Assembly (NCBI GenBank): GCA_030612185.1
Contig: JAUWOI010000244.1
Location: forward strand, 1 to 6,806
From: Anaerolineae bacterium
Lineage (GTDB): Bacteria; Chloroflexota; Anaerolineae; B4-G1
Length of the DNA: 6,806 bases
Direction of reading: 5' to 3'
Shown piece by piece: positions 1-6,532 of this stretch. The translations under genes were made by a program, and so were the position numbers. A model generated the notes under the pieces. The model worked only from the letters and a program-made list of their open reading frames with translations, did not search any database and had not been told where the DNA came from. Within the stretch, counting starts at the first letter, position 1. Each line of letters starts with the position of its first letter.

Positions 1-1304
1 TAGTGTACCTGCCGCTCCAGCACCGGCTCAAAGTCCTCCTGCATCTTGCGTCCGGCCACCTCGATCAGGATACCCATATCCGTCGAAGCGCCGACCTCCA
101 GATCCTCAAAGCCGGGGCCGATGATCTCAATCTTGCCGTCCTCGACCTCGTCCATATCCACCATGCGCAGATACTCGTAGGCCCGGCTGTGTTTGCCGCC
201 GAACTCGATCCGCATATCGGCCCTCCGCACGACCTCGCCCTCGAAAGCGGAGCCGTAGGCGACGGGGACCGGCACCTCGGTGATCTTGATCTTGACGCCG
301 CGCACCTCGATGGCTCGCTGCACCAGTTTGGCCGCCCGTTCCTCGTCGGTCTCGGCGTCAATCTCGTTCCACGGCATCGAGACGATGTGTTCATAGCGCG
401 TCACGCCGGTGGGCAGGATCTCGGGCACGATGGTGTCGGCGATAACCGGGAAGCCATAGGAGAGCACGCCGGCGCCGGCGGCGTACTTGAGATCGTCCAA
501 CTCGCCCAGTACCAGCGCGAAGGCGAAGACGCGGAACTTGTTGTACAGCAGGATATCGCGCCACTGGCCGCCCTTCATACCGCCAAAGGTCAGCGCCGAG
601 CGCGTGGCAAAGCCAGCCGCATAGATAGCAGCGAGAGTGTCCCTGCCGAAGGGAATGATGTAGGTATCATACCCCATCTCCACCCCTTCCTCCTGCAACT
701 GGTCAATGATGGAACGCCCGTTGACATTGCCGGAGAGAAAGATGAGGATGTTGCGCTTCTGAAGTTCCCGCACGATGGCGACCGCAGCCTCGTTCGTGCG
801 GGCCGCGCCGATGATGGCGGCAAAGCCCGGCATACGGCCATCCACCAACTGGATGCCCCACGAGCGCAACTGGATGTCGTCAATGGGGCCGTTGAGATGA
901 CCGTCCTCGATGCCGGGGTACTCGGTGCCGCCGACCATCTCAAAGCCCGGCAAGCGCTCCGGCTGCTCTCCGTAGACGAAGCGGATGCCCTGGATGGCCT
1001 CCGTCGCCAGGAGGGTTGCCTGTCCACTGTCGAGCGTCTCCCCCAGGTAGGGCACCCATAGATTGTTCTCCGGTATGGGGTGCAAGAGTCTCTTGGCGTG
1101 TGCCAACGGGAACTCGAGGTCACCAAGTGTCTCGACCTTGTGATTCAGCATACCAAAAGTGACCGGCAGGAAGTAGGCCGTGTTGGGGAAAACCACGGGG
1201 GTTTCAGCCCCTTTCTCGGCGATCGCTTTCCTGAGCAGCGCGTCCGCCTCGGCCACGGCGGTGTTAGCGCCGCGAATTGCTCTTGTGGCTATGTATCTTG
1301 ACAT
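1..1304 (-). CDS. acsB: Acetyl-CoA synthase (CODH/ACS ACS subunit), N-terminal 434 codons, 3' end beyond window
   Basis: This subunit condenses CO from CODH, a methyl group from the corrinoid protein and CoA into acetyl-CoA, in the cytoplasm. An open frame with no stop runs from ATG at 1304 to the left edge, starting MSRYIATRAIRG. From memory it aligns with most of Moorella AcsB before the A-cluster domain: NTAYFLP (41-47), LGDLE (60-64), FGG (240-242), GSAFEGEVVRRADM (351-364) and MGILIEVAGRKMQEDFEPVLER (410-431). Residues to about 290 match the bacterial-only N-terminal domain that contacts CODH; the rest enters the middle domain. The A-cluster cysteines lie in the last third, outside the window, so activity cannot be judged. 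The start is set by AGAGAGGTGA (1311-1320), 6 nt upstream. The protein begins about 20 residues later than Moorella AcsB. The gap to the preceding HEPN gene is 42 nt. Confidence 0.93.
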   Translation of the reverse strand, partial: MSRYIATRAIRGANTAVAEADALLRKAIAEKGAETPVVFPNTAYFLPVTFGMLNHKVETLGDLEFPLAHAKRLLHPIPENNLWVPYLGETLDSGQATLLATEAIQGIRFVYGEQPERLPGFEMVGGTEYPGIEDGHLNGPIDDIQLRSWGIQLVDGRMPGFAAIIGAARTNEAAVAIVRELQKRNILIFLSGNVNGRSIIDQLQEEGVEMGYDTYIIPFGRDTLAAIYAAGFATRSALTFGGMKGGQWRDILLYNKFRVFAFALVLGELDDLKYAAGAGVLSYGFPVIADTIVPEILPTGVTRYEHIVSMPWNEIDAETDEERAAKLVQRAIEVRGVKIKITEVPVPVAYGSAFEGEVVRRADMRIEFGGKHSRAYEYLRMVDMDEVEDGKIEIIGPGFEDLEVGASTDMGILIEVAGRKMQEDFEPVLERQVH

Positions 1305-1346
1305 AACTTTTCACCTCTCTAAGACTTTTAGACTCTTGTCTTGTAG

Positions 1347-1754
1347 TTATTTACCTTCAGATTTCATTTCTGGAGGCAACCGATCCATGACAAACTTTTC
1401 GATCGTCCGGGCCGCATCCAACGCCTGGCTGGCAGTAGCCGCCGCGGGCCAGAACTCGTCGTCGTAGCGCAGTTCGACTGCGTATGGGGTAAGGTCTTGT
1501 CCCAATGACTTGATGCTGAGTAAATCCGGGTCGTGCTTTGCTCCCAACTCGATCAGCTTCTCCAAGTTGTGGATAAACGGAAAGTCGATCCTATGAGCGA
1601 TCAAGTAAGATTTGATGAACTTTTCAGCCGCCTGTTGAGCGTGGAAACATACTGTGTCGAGCGCTTTGCCAGCATCCAGGCACAACTCGGCGTTCGTCAG
1701 ATCACTTTCCGCTTTCAGGAGCCAGCCTCTTACCAGATCAACGACGGTCTTCAT
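1347..1754 (-). CDS. HEPN domain protein, putative toxin partner of the MNT protein
   Basis: A 135-residue, mostly helical protein of the HEPN type (COG2250-like). Family landmarks are the N-terminal helix WLLKAESDLTNAELCL (11-26), CFHAQQAAEKFIKSYL (36-51) and the FPFIHNLEKLIELG stretch (58-71). HEPN proteins paired with MNT nucleotidyltransferases often act as RNase toxins through an Arg-x4-6-His motif near the C-terminal helices. Here the expected place reads RYDDEFWP (96-103) with no following His, so RNase activity is doubtful. R55 and H62 do have Rx6H spacing but sit earlier, between helices. The ATG at 1754 lies 17 nt inside the MNT gene, the usual coupling of such pairs; AAGG at 1766-1769 is a weak ribosome site. 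Family assignment is solid; toxin function is inferred from pairing. Confidence 0.87.
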   Translation of the reverse strand: MKTVVDLVRGWLLKAESDLTNAELCLDAGKALDTVCFHAQQAAEKFIKSYLIAHRIDFPFIHNLEKLIELGAKHDPDLLSIKSLGQDLTPYAVELRYDDEFWPAAATASQALDAARTIEKFVMDRLPPEMKSEGK

Positions 1755-2061
1755 AGAGAACTTGACCTTCCCGTATCACAGTAGTCACAAATGCCTGAGG
1801 CACCTCGCTCCACTCTTCGACTTCCCCCGGCGTGTAAACCAGGATGTCCATCGCTACGAGGATATCACTCACGGCCCCGTACAATGGCGCAGCGCGTTGA
1901 TGCCTGGGCTTTGGGGAGTCAGCGATTACCAGTAGATCAATGTCACTATCTGGTCGCGCCTCATCCCGCGCCCGGCTACCGAACAAGATAATTTTTTGAG
2001 GATGAGCTGTCCTCACAATTCGTCGGACCATCTCATCTATCAGTTCGGCATCGACCGGCAT
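1738..2061 (-). CDS. MNT-type minimal nucleotidyltransferase, putative antitoxin
   Basis: A 107-residue protein of the DNA polymerase beta nucleotidyltransferase superfamily. The catalytic signature GSx10DxD is complete: GSRARDEARPDSDID has G28, S29, D40 and D42. A probable third carboxylate is D72 in AMDILVYT. MNT proteins such as MntA can transfer AMP to a partner HEPN protein (HepT) and neutralise it; whether this one does so is inferred from the next gene. I chose ATG 2061 (MPVDAELIDEMV) because AGGGGG (2065-2070) precedes it and the fold starts just after. The alternative ATG at 2112 would add 17 residues and overlap cooS by 44 nt. The gene begins 7 nt after the cooS stop and its 3' end overlaps the HEPN start. 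Order is MNT first, HEPN second. Confidence 0.88.
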   Translation of the reverse strand: MPVDAELIDEMVRRIVRTAHPQKIILFGSRARDEARPDSDIDLLVIADSPKPRHQRAAPLYGAVSDILVAMDILVYTPGEVEEWSEVPQAFVTTVIREGQVLYEDRR

Positions 2062-2064
2062 TAT

Positions 2065-2070
2065 CCCCCT
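2065..2070 (-). promoter_or_regulatory. Ribosome binding site of the MNT gene, overlapping the cooS stop
   Basis: Reads AGGGGG on the minus strand, 3 nt before the ATG at 2061. Its first two bases lie in the cooS TAG stop (2069-2071). This decides the MNT start against the in-frame ATG at 2112 and suggests that ribosomes ending cooS can reinitiate on the MNT gene. The 3-nt spacing is tight for an optimal site. Confidence 0.6.
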
Positions 2071-4084
2071 ACTTTTCCACCGTGCCGTAGACTGCTTCGA
2101 TCCGCTCTTCAAACGGAATTTCGAGCAGTTCCGGCATATGCCAGTCGCCGCTCTTGCCCCACTTGGAGGCGTCGTACTCCGGCAGACCTAGCGCGGCCCG
2201 TTTCTTGTCAATGTGCTCTATTGAGCGACGGACGATCTCCTCGGCGTCCTCAATGAACTCTAACTTGGCGCCGACTTTCTCCTCCCAGACCTCGCTCATG
2301 ATGCGGAGCACCTCCTCGCTCCCGGAGACAGGGCCATCGCTGCCGCCCATGATGACGTAGGCCCCGGAGGCCACGCAGTAGGTGGCGATGGAGATCGCCT
2401 TCTCGCTCATCCACTCCGGCGCCATGCCGACGGCCGGGATGTCGCAGATGTCCTCGCCCAGGCCGCCCTCGGTCGCCACCTGCGAAAGGATGGTCAGGAT
2501 ACGAGAATTGTCCACGCAGGAGCCCATGTGGAGCACCGGCGGCATACCGACAGTTTCACAGACCTCGCGCAGGCCCGGCCCGGCGAACTCCAACGCCGCC
2601 TCGGGGGTCATGTACCCCTGCTTGGCGCTGGCGATGGCCGCACAACCGGTCTCCACCACCAGGATGTCGTTCTTGAGGAACTCGGTGACGACATGGTGGA
2701 AGAGTTCGTCGTGACGCACGCGGGCGTTGTTACAGCCGATGTTGGCGACCACTCCTCGGATGCGGCCAGTCATGATGGCGTCGTTGAGCGGGCGCAGGGA
2801 ACCCCGGTAGAGGCCACCCAGCGCGTAGTTGATGTACTCGTGGGAAAAGCCGGGTATCAGCGGGTGGTGATCCTCGGGGATATGCGTCTCACCCCGTTTG
2901 GGGAAGAGGTCAATCGCCCGGCGGACGATATCCTTGGCGATCTCCAGCGCTCTGCGCTCGTCGAACTCAATGTGCATAGCGCCCTCGATTTTCACCTTGG
3001 GTGAAGTGGTGATCACCTCGGTGTGGAACTTTGTTGCCAGCGGCGCTATACCCTGCATGATGCACTGGATATCCACCACCATCACCTCGACCGCGCCGGT
3101 GAGGATGGCCAGTTCCTGCTGCAAGAAGTTGCCAGCCAGTGGAACACCCTGCCGCATAACCGTCTCGTTGGCCGTGCAGCAGATACCGGATAACTGGATG
3201 CCCTGGGCGCCTTTGCTCTTGGCGTATTCGATCATCTCAGGGTCCAGCGCCGCCGCCACAATCATCTCCGACAGTGTCGGTTCGTGGCCGTGGACAATAA
3301 TGTTGACCTTGTCCTCGCTCAGCACGCCCAGGTTGGAATCCGAGCGCACCGGGGCGGGGGTGCCAAAGAGAACGTCCGAAAGATCGGTGCCCAGCATCGA
3401 GCCGCCCCAGCCGTCGCCCAACGCGCAGCGCAAGGCATGATCCAGAATATGCTCGGCATCCTGGTCGTTGCCGACGTGGGTGCGGTGTAACATCTCCACG
3501 ATCTCGCGGTCTATGGCGCGCGGGACAATCCCTGCCTCGCGCCAGACTTGCTGCCGCTTGGCGGGGGCGCGTTTCAGGTTAAGCGTCTCTCCTTCAGCCT
3601 TGCCAAACTCGTTCAAGGCCGCCAGGGCAACGTCCTTTGCAATCTCGTTGATGGGCCGCCTCTCTCCATCTTGGTCTTCTGTCTCGACGTTCAGGTAACC
3701 GGCCATCTCCATCAATTTGAACGGATCACGGACCCCATAGTCGGGCGCGTGCCCCTCGGCTGCCTCCAGCAGCGTGTAGGCCAGCCCGCGACCGTGGTCG
3801 GAGTGGGCCGATGCGCCTACTGCCACTGCGCGGGCAAAGTTGCGGGCCGCCACGGTCGCCACCGTCGCGCCGCAGACGCCACGCTCGGTTTTCCCAACTA
3901 GCCGGCAGGGGCCCATCGAACAGTTCTTGCAGCATAGCCCCTGGCTGCCGACGTTGCAGGGAGTGATAGCGTCGGCCCGTGAAAAAGCGGTCTCCGCCTC
4001 AATCGCGCAAGCGTGCTCCAGAAGGGCAACTGTGGCCCGATCCCAACTGGACTCCTCCGGTGTTCTTGTTCTCTTTTTCGCCAT
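2069..4084 (-). CDS. cooS: Anaerobic Ni-Fe-S carbon monoxide dehydrogenase, catalytic subunit
   Basis: A full-length 671-residue homodimeric CODH subunit that interconverts CO2 and CO; with AcsB it supplies the carbonyl carbon of acetyl-CoA. All expected cluster ligands are present. N-terminal cysteines C43, C51, C52, C55, C60 and C71 serve the D- and B-clusters. C-cluster ligands are H267 (VHGHEP), C303 (GICCTANE), C341 (DIQCIMQG), C451 (IGCNN), C481 (TGCAA) and C523 (MGSCVDNSR). H94 and H97 (AHSDHGR) and K562 (MSEKA) match proton-transfer or catalytic residues of Carboxydothermus CODH-II. The enzyme should therefore be active. The C-terminal third, EWMSEKAISIATY through IEHIDKKRAALGL, resembles stand-alone CooS more than Moorella AcsA, and a tail of about 37 residues follows. 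Linkage to acsB argues for an AcsA role. Start: ATG 4084 with GGGAGG (4094-4099) 9 nt upstream, overlapping the hma stop. Confidence 0.96.
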   Translation of the reverse strand: MAKKRTRTPEESSWDRATVALLEHACAIEAETAFSRADAITPCNVGSQGLCCKNCSMGPCRLVGKTERGVCGATVATVAARNFARAVAVGASAHSDHGRGLAYTLLEAAEGHAPDYGVRDPFKLMEMAGYLNVETEDQDGERRPINEIAKDVALAALNEFGKAEGETLNLKRAPAKRQQVWREAGIVPRAIDREIVEMLHRTHVGNDQDAEHILDHALRCALGDGWGGSMLGTDLSDVLFGTPAPVRSDSNLGVLSEDKVNIIVHGHEPTLSEMIVAAALDPEMIEYAKSKGAQGIQLSGICCTANETVMRQGVPLAGNFLQQELAILTGAVEVMVVDIQCIMQGIAPLATKFHTEVITTSPKVKIEGAMHIEFDERRALEIAKDIVRRAIDLFPKRGETHIPEDHHPLIPGFSHEYINYALGGLYRGSLRPLNDAIMTGRIRGVVANIGCNNARVRHDELFHHVVTEFLKNDILVVETGCAAIASAKQGYMTPEAALEFAGPGLREVCETVGMPPVLHMGSCVDNSRILTILSQVATEGGLGEDICDIPAVGMAPEWMSEKAISIATYCVASGAYVIMGGSDGPVSGSEEVLRIMSEVWEEKVGAKLEFIEDAEEIVRRSIEHIDKKRAALGLPEYDASKWGKSGDWHMPELLEIPFEERIEAVYGTVEK

Positions 4085-4098
4085 ATTCCATAACCTCC

Positions 4099-4434
4099 CT
4101 AATACCGCCGGAACTCGCCCGACATCTCGATGTCGGCCTGGTTAGTCTCGGTCATCCGTGAGCCCAGCACCGCCCACTGCGGGTCTCGAAGCGCCTTGCC
4201 GGGTTGAGCCAGCACAGGGAGTTCCCCTTCGCCCACCGGGTAGCCGGCTTCAGCCAGCGCCTTCTCAATGACCGCAGGGTCCGTCTTGGCTGCGTCGTAA
4301 TTGACCAACACCTGCTTCCAGCCCGAACTGGCATACACGCCATCCACTCCCTCCAGGTTAGTCAACACCTCCCGCACCTTCAGGACGTGGTGATCGGCCC
4401 ACAGGGTTGGTACTTCAAGTACCACTTTCGTCAT
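4099..4434 (-). CDS. Small HMA-fold protein without metal-binding cysteines
   Basis: A 111-residue protein of unknown function. Residues 1-65 fit the heavy-metal-associated (HMA/CopZ-like) ferredoxin fold: strand VVLEVP, helix VLKVREVLTNL, LEGVDGV (27-33), strand QVLVNYD (41-47), then PAVIEKALAEAGY (53-65). The metal loop, usually GMxCxxC, reads TLWADHHV (10-17). Where the two cysteines should fall there are A13 and H16, and the whole protein has no cysteine. H15 and H16 are its only histidines. A tail (66-111) with no recognised domain follows. No signal peptide or membrane segment is seen, so it is probably cytoplasmic. It sits 14 nt before cooS, with GGAGG (4444-4448) 9 nt before its ATG, and is probably co-translated with CODH. 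A nickel-delivery or assembly role is possible from context only; a non-metal interaction domain is equally open. Confidence 0.82.
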   Translation of the reverse strand: MTKVVLEVPTLWADHHVLKVREVLTNLEGVDGVYASSGWKQVLVNYDAAKTDPAVIEKALAEAGYPVGEGELPVLAQPGKALRDPQWAVLGSRMTETNQADIEMSGEFRRY

Positions 4435-4453
4435 AATCCTTAACCTCCATATA

Positions 4454-4592
4454 TTCGGGATTCGTAAATTCGGTATTCGTAAATTCGGTATTCGTAGATT
4501 CGGGAAGCCCGCACCCCGAATCTACGAACCTACGAACTTACGAACCTACGAGTTTACGAATCTACGAGTTTACGAACTTACGAACCTACGAC
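4454..4592. repeat. Array 1: 8-nt repeats arranged as a large inverted repeat between fhs and the HMA gene
   Basis: On the minus (transcript) strand, nine consecutive octamers of form NTCGTARR occupy 4592-4521, for example TTCGTAAG, TTCGTAAA, CTCGTAGA and TTCGTAGG. Past a central hairpin the same words appear in the opposite orientation: on the plus strand TTCGTAAATTCGGTA is repeated exactly at 4461-4475 and 4476-4490, then as TTCGTAGATTCGGGA at 4491-4505. That side has a 15-nt period, an 8-mer plus a 7-mer. The first octamer contains the fhs stop codon. This fills the gene-free gap between fhs and the HMA gene up to its ribosome site. Function is unknown; the transcript could fold into a long imperfect hairpin. 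Confidence 0.9.
4491..4528. repeat. Perfect 14-bp inverted repeat at the centre of array 1
   Basis: TTCGTAGATTCGGG (4491-4504) is the exact reverse complement of 4515-4528, with a 10-nt loop (4505-4514). The stem continues imperfectly on both sides because the flanking octamers are also mutually complementary. No T-run follows on either strand, so it is not a classical intrinsic terminator. It could act as an mRNA stability or processing element between fhs and the downstream genes. Confidence 0.88.
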
Positions 4593-6472
4593 AACCCCAA
4601 AACCTTCCCCGTCTCCACATCAATGTCAATATCCGTGAAAACTGGGCGGGTGGGCAGGCCGGGCATGGTCTTCATCGTGCCGCACAGCGGGAAGATGAAG
4701 CCTGCGCCCACACTGGCCCGCACGTCGGTGATGGGCATTCGCCACCCGCGCGGCGTACCCTTGATCGCCGGGTCGTGCGTGAACGAGAGGTGCGTCTTGG
4801 CCATGCAGAGCGGCAGGTGCGCCAGCCCCATATTGGTGAAAAGTTTGATCTTAGCCTCCGCCTCGTCCGTGTAGTCCACTCCATCGGCGCGGTAAATCTC
4901 GCGGACGATGGTCTCAATCTTTTCCTTGATGGACATGTCGTCCTCGTAGAGGAAGTGGAAGTTATTCGGCTTCTCACAGGCCGCGACGACTGCCCGAGCC
5001 AGATCCGCGCCCCCCTCGCCGCCTTTGGCCCAGACGTTGTGCATCACCGCGTCCTCAGCGCCTGTCTCCTTGGCCCGCTTGCGGACCAACTCGATCTCGG
5101 CGTCGGTGTCGTACTTGAAGCGGTTGATCGCCACCACCACCGGTACGCCGAATTTGACCGCGTTCTCGACGTGCTGCAGCAGGTTGGGCAGACCCTTTTC
5201 CAACAGTTCCAGGTTCTCGCTGGTATAAGCCTTGTCCAGCGGCTTGCCGGCGACGACCCTGGGGCCACCGCCGTGCATCTTGAGAGCGCGGATGGTGCAG
5301 ACCATCACCACGCAGTCGGGGACCAGCCCGCTGTAGCGGCATTTGAGGTTCATGAACTTTTCCATCCCGCAGTCGGCGCCAAAGCCGGACTCGGTGACTA
5401 TATAGTCGGCCAGTTTGAGCGCGATCTTGTCGGCGATGATGGAGGAGTTGCCCTGGGCGATGTTGGCGAACGGCCCGCAGTGGACGAAGGCCGGGCTGCC
5501 GGGCAAGGTCTGCATCAGGTTGGGCATGAGGGCGTCCTTGAGTAGGACGGTCATCGCGCCGGCCACGTTCAGGTCCTCGGCCGTGATCGGTTCCACCTTG
5601 CCAACCGAACGGTTGCCACCCTTCCTGCTGGTGCCGATGATGATGCGGCCCATGCGCTCACGCAGGTCTTCCAACCCACTGCACATCGCCAACGCGGCCA
5701 TGATCTCGGAGGCGACCGTGATGTCGTACCCGGTCTCGCGCACCACGCCATTGCCGGTACCACCCAGGCCAACGACGATGTTACGCAGCGCCGCGTCCGA
5801 TACGTCCACCACCCGCCGCCACTGGACTGCGTCGGGGTTTATGTTCAGGCGGAACATACGCTCCTTGTCGTCGTCGCTCAAGTCAGAGGGTTTTTCCGAC
5901 TCGATGCCCAGTTTTTCCAGCCGCCGGCGCTGCGAGGACGTGTACTCGTTGTCCGGGCAGAGCGCCTTGGCCAGGAAACTGGTGCTCCAACGGGCTTCTT
6001 TCGCCATGCGGTTGTTAATCGCTGCGGCCAGCAGGTTGTGGGCTGCGCCAACGGCGTGGATGTCGCCGGTCAGGTGCAGGTTAAAATCCTCCATCGGCAC
6101 GATCTGGGCGTAGCCGCCACCGGCCGCCCCACCCTTGATGCCAAACGTCGGCCCCTGGGAGGGCTGGCGAATGCAGGTGAAGACCTTTTTGCCAATGTAG
6201 TGCAACCCCTGGCTGACGCCGATGGTCGTCACCGTCTTGCCCTCGCCCAGAGGCGTGGGGGTGATGGCAGTCACGTCAACGTACTTGCCGTTGGGGCGGT
6301 CCTTGAACTTTTCGAGCACGTCCAGGTGGACCTTGGCCTTCCACTTCCCATGCAGGTCAATATCGTCCTCAGAGAGTCCAACACTCTTGGCAACCTCGAC
6401 GATGGGAAGAAGTTCGGCTGCTTGAGCGATCTCGATATCGCTCGGAACTGGTTCAACTCGCTTGACGGGCAT
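4586..6472 (-). CDS. fhs: Formate-tetrahydrofolate ligase, long MTHFD1-like form
   Basis: Cytoplasmic enzyme making 10-formyl-THF from formate, THF and ATP, the entry of the methyl branch. It has 628 residues from ATG 6472. Motifs: ATP-binding loop PTPLGEGKT (72-80), family signature GIKGGAAGGGY (111-121), VCTIRALKMHGGG (391-403, with C where A or S is usual) and a conserved C-terminal stretch including MAKTHLS (557-563) and MPGLPTRP (603-610). Most bacterial and Moorella enzymes have about 555-560 residues. The extra length and wording, such as RRLEKLGI (183-190), ASEIMAAL (254-261) and CRYSGL (378-383), recall the C-terminal synthetase domain of eukaryotic C1-THF synthase (MTHFD1), here without the dehydrogenase/cyclohydrolase part. 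A TTG six nt upstream, in frame, is too close to AGGAGG (6482-6487). The last Ser codon and the TAG stop lie in the first unit of array 1. Confidence 0.96.
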   Translation of the reverse strand: MPVKRVEPVPSDIEIAQAAELLPIVEVAKSVGLSEDDIDLHGKWKAKVHLDVLEKFKDRPNGKYVDVTAITPTPLGEGKTVTTIGVSQGLHYIGKKVFTCIRQPSQGPTFGIKGGAAGGGYAQIVPMEDFNLHLTGDIHAVGAAHNLLAAAINNRMAKEARWSTSFLAKALCPDNEYTSSQRRRLEKLGIESEKPSDLSDDDKERMFRLNINPDAVQWRRVVDVSDAALRNIVVGLGGTGNGVVRETGYDITVASEIMAALAMCSGLEDLRERMGRIIIGTSRKGGNRSVGKVEPITAEDLNVAGAMTVLLKDALMPNLMQTLPGSPAFVHCGPFANIAQGNSSIIADKIALKLADYIVTESGFGADCGMEKFMNLKCRYSGLVPDCVVMVCTIRALKMHGGGPRVVAGKPLDKAYTSENLELLEKGLPNLLQHVENAVKFGVPVVVAINRFKYDTDAEIELVRKRAKETGAEDAVMHNVWAKGGEGGADLARAVVAACEKPNNFHFLYEDDMSIKEKIETIVREIYRADGVDYTDEAEAKIKLFTNMGLAHLPLCMAKTHLSFTHDPAIKGTPRGWRMPITDVRASVGAGFIFPLCGTMKTMPGLPTRPVFTDIDIDVETGKVLGLS

Positions 6473-6481
6473 TGTCAACTA

Positions 6482-6487
6482 CCTCCT
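6482..6487 (-). promoter_or_regulatory. Ribosome binding site deciding the fhs start
   Basis: AGGAGG on the minus strand ends 9 nt before the ATG at 6472, ideal spacing. The in-frame TTG at 6478 would be only 3 nt away, so initiation at ATG is favoured and the protein begins MPVKRVEP. Confidence 0.8.
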
Positions 6488-6512
6488 ATGTATGTGTATG
6501 CATGTATGTGTA
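6487..6512. other. 26-nt perfectly alternating pyrimidine-purine tract in the fhs leader
   Basis: Every base from 6487 to 6512 alternates pyrimidine and purine, as TATG/TGTA-like words with one GC step. It abuts the fhs ribosome site. On the transcript it is a low-structure A/C/U-rich leader of ACATAC-like words. It overlaps the palindrome AAACGTTT (6512-6519) by one base. Such tracts can adopt left-handed DNA, though AT/GT steps are poor formers. It may be simple-sequence expansion or a leader that keeps the ribosome site open. Confidence 0.6.
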
Positions 6513-6532
6513 AACGTTTGTTCCTTGAGTAG

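Noticed and set aside
3..1061. Long plus-strand open frame (352 codons)
   Set aside because: It is antisense to acsB, whose minus-strand translation matches the ACS family throughout. GC-rich coding DNA commonly leaves such open antisense frames, and the predicted protein has no recognisable domain.
590..1126. Minus-strand frame of 178 codons within acsB
   Set aside because: Different frame from the ACS-matching translation, rich in Arg and Ser as expected for an off-frame reading of GC-rich DNA.
2062..2112. Upstream ATG at 2112 for the MNT gene
   Set aside because: It would overlap the conserved reading of cooS by 44 nt and add 17 residues before the domain; ATG 2061 has its own ribosome site.
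2382..3440. Plus-strand open frames opposite cooS (2382-2714, 2528-3004, 2898-3440)
   Set aside because: Antisense to CODH cluster-ligand regions and overlapping one another; explained as shadows.
4491..4528. Rho-independent terminator
   Set aside because: The stem is good but no T-run follows on either strand; the same holds for the 6541-6590 hairpin.
4454..4592. CRISPR array
   Set aside because: Units are 8 nt with no spacers and appear in both orientations about a centre.
4775..6113. Plus-strand open frames opposite fhs (4775-5545, 5415-6113)
   Set aside because: Both lie wholly antisense to the conserved fhs gene and show no family motif.
6473..6478. TTG at 6478 as the fhs start
   Set aside because: Only 3 nt from AGGAGG, whereas ATG 6472 has 9-nt spacing and adds no missing domain.
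6487..6520. Promoter of fhs, with TTTACA (6509-6514) as a -35 box
   Set aside because: Any matching -10 would sit on the ribosome site and leave no leader, so spacing is implausible.
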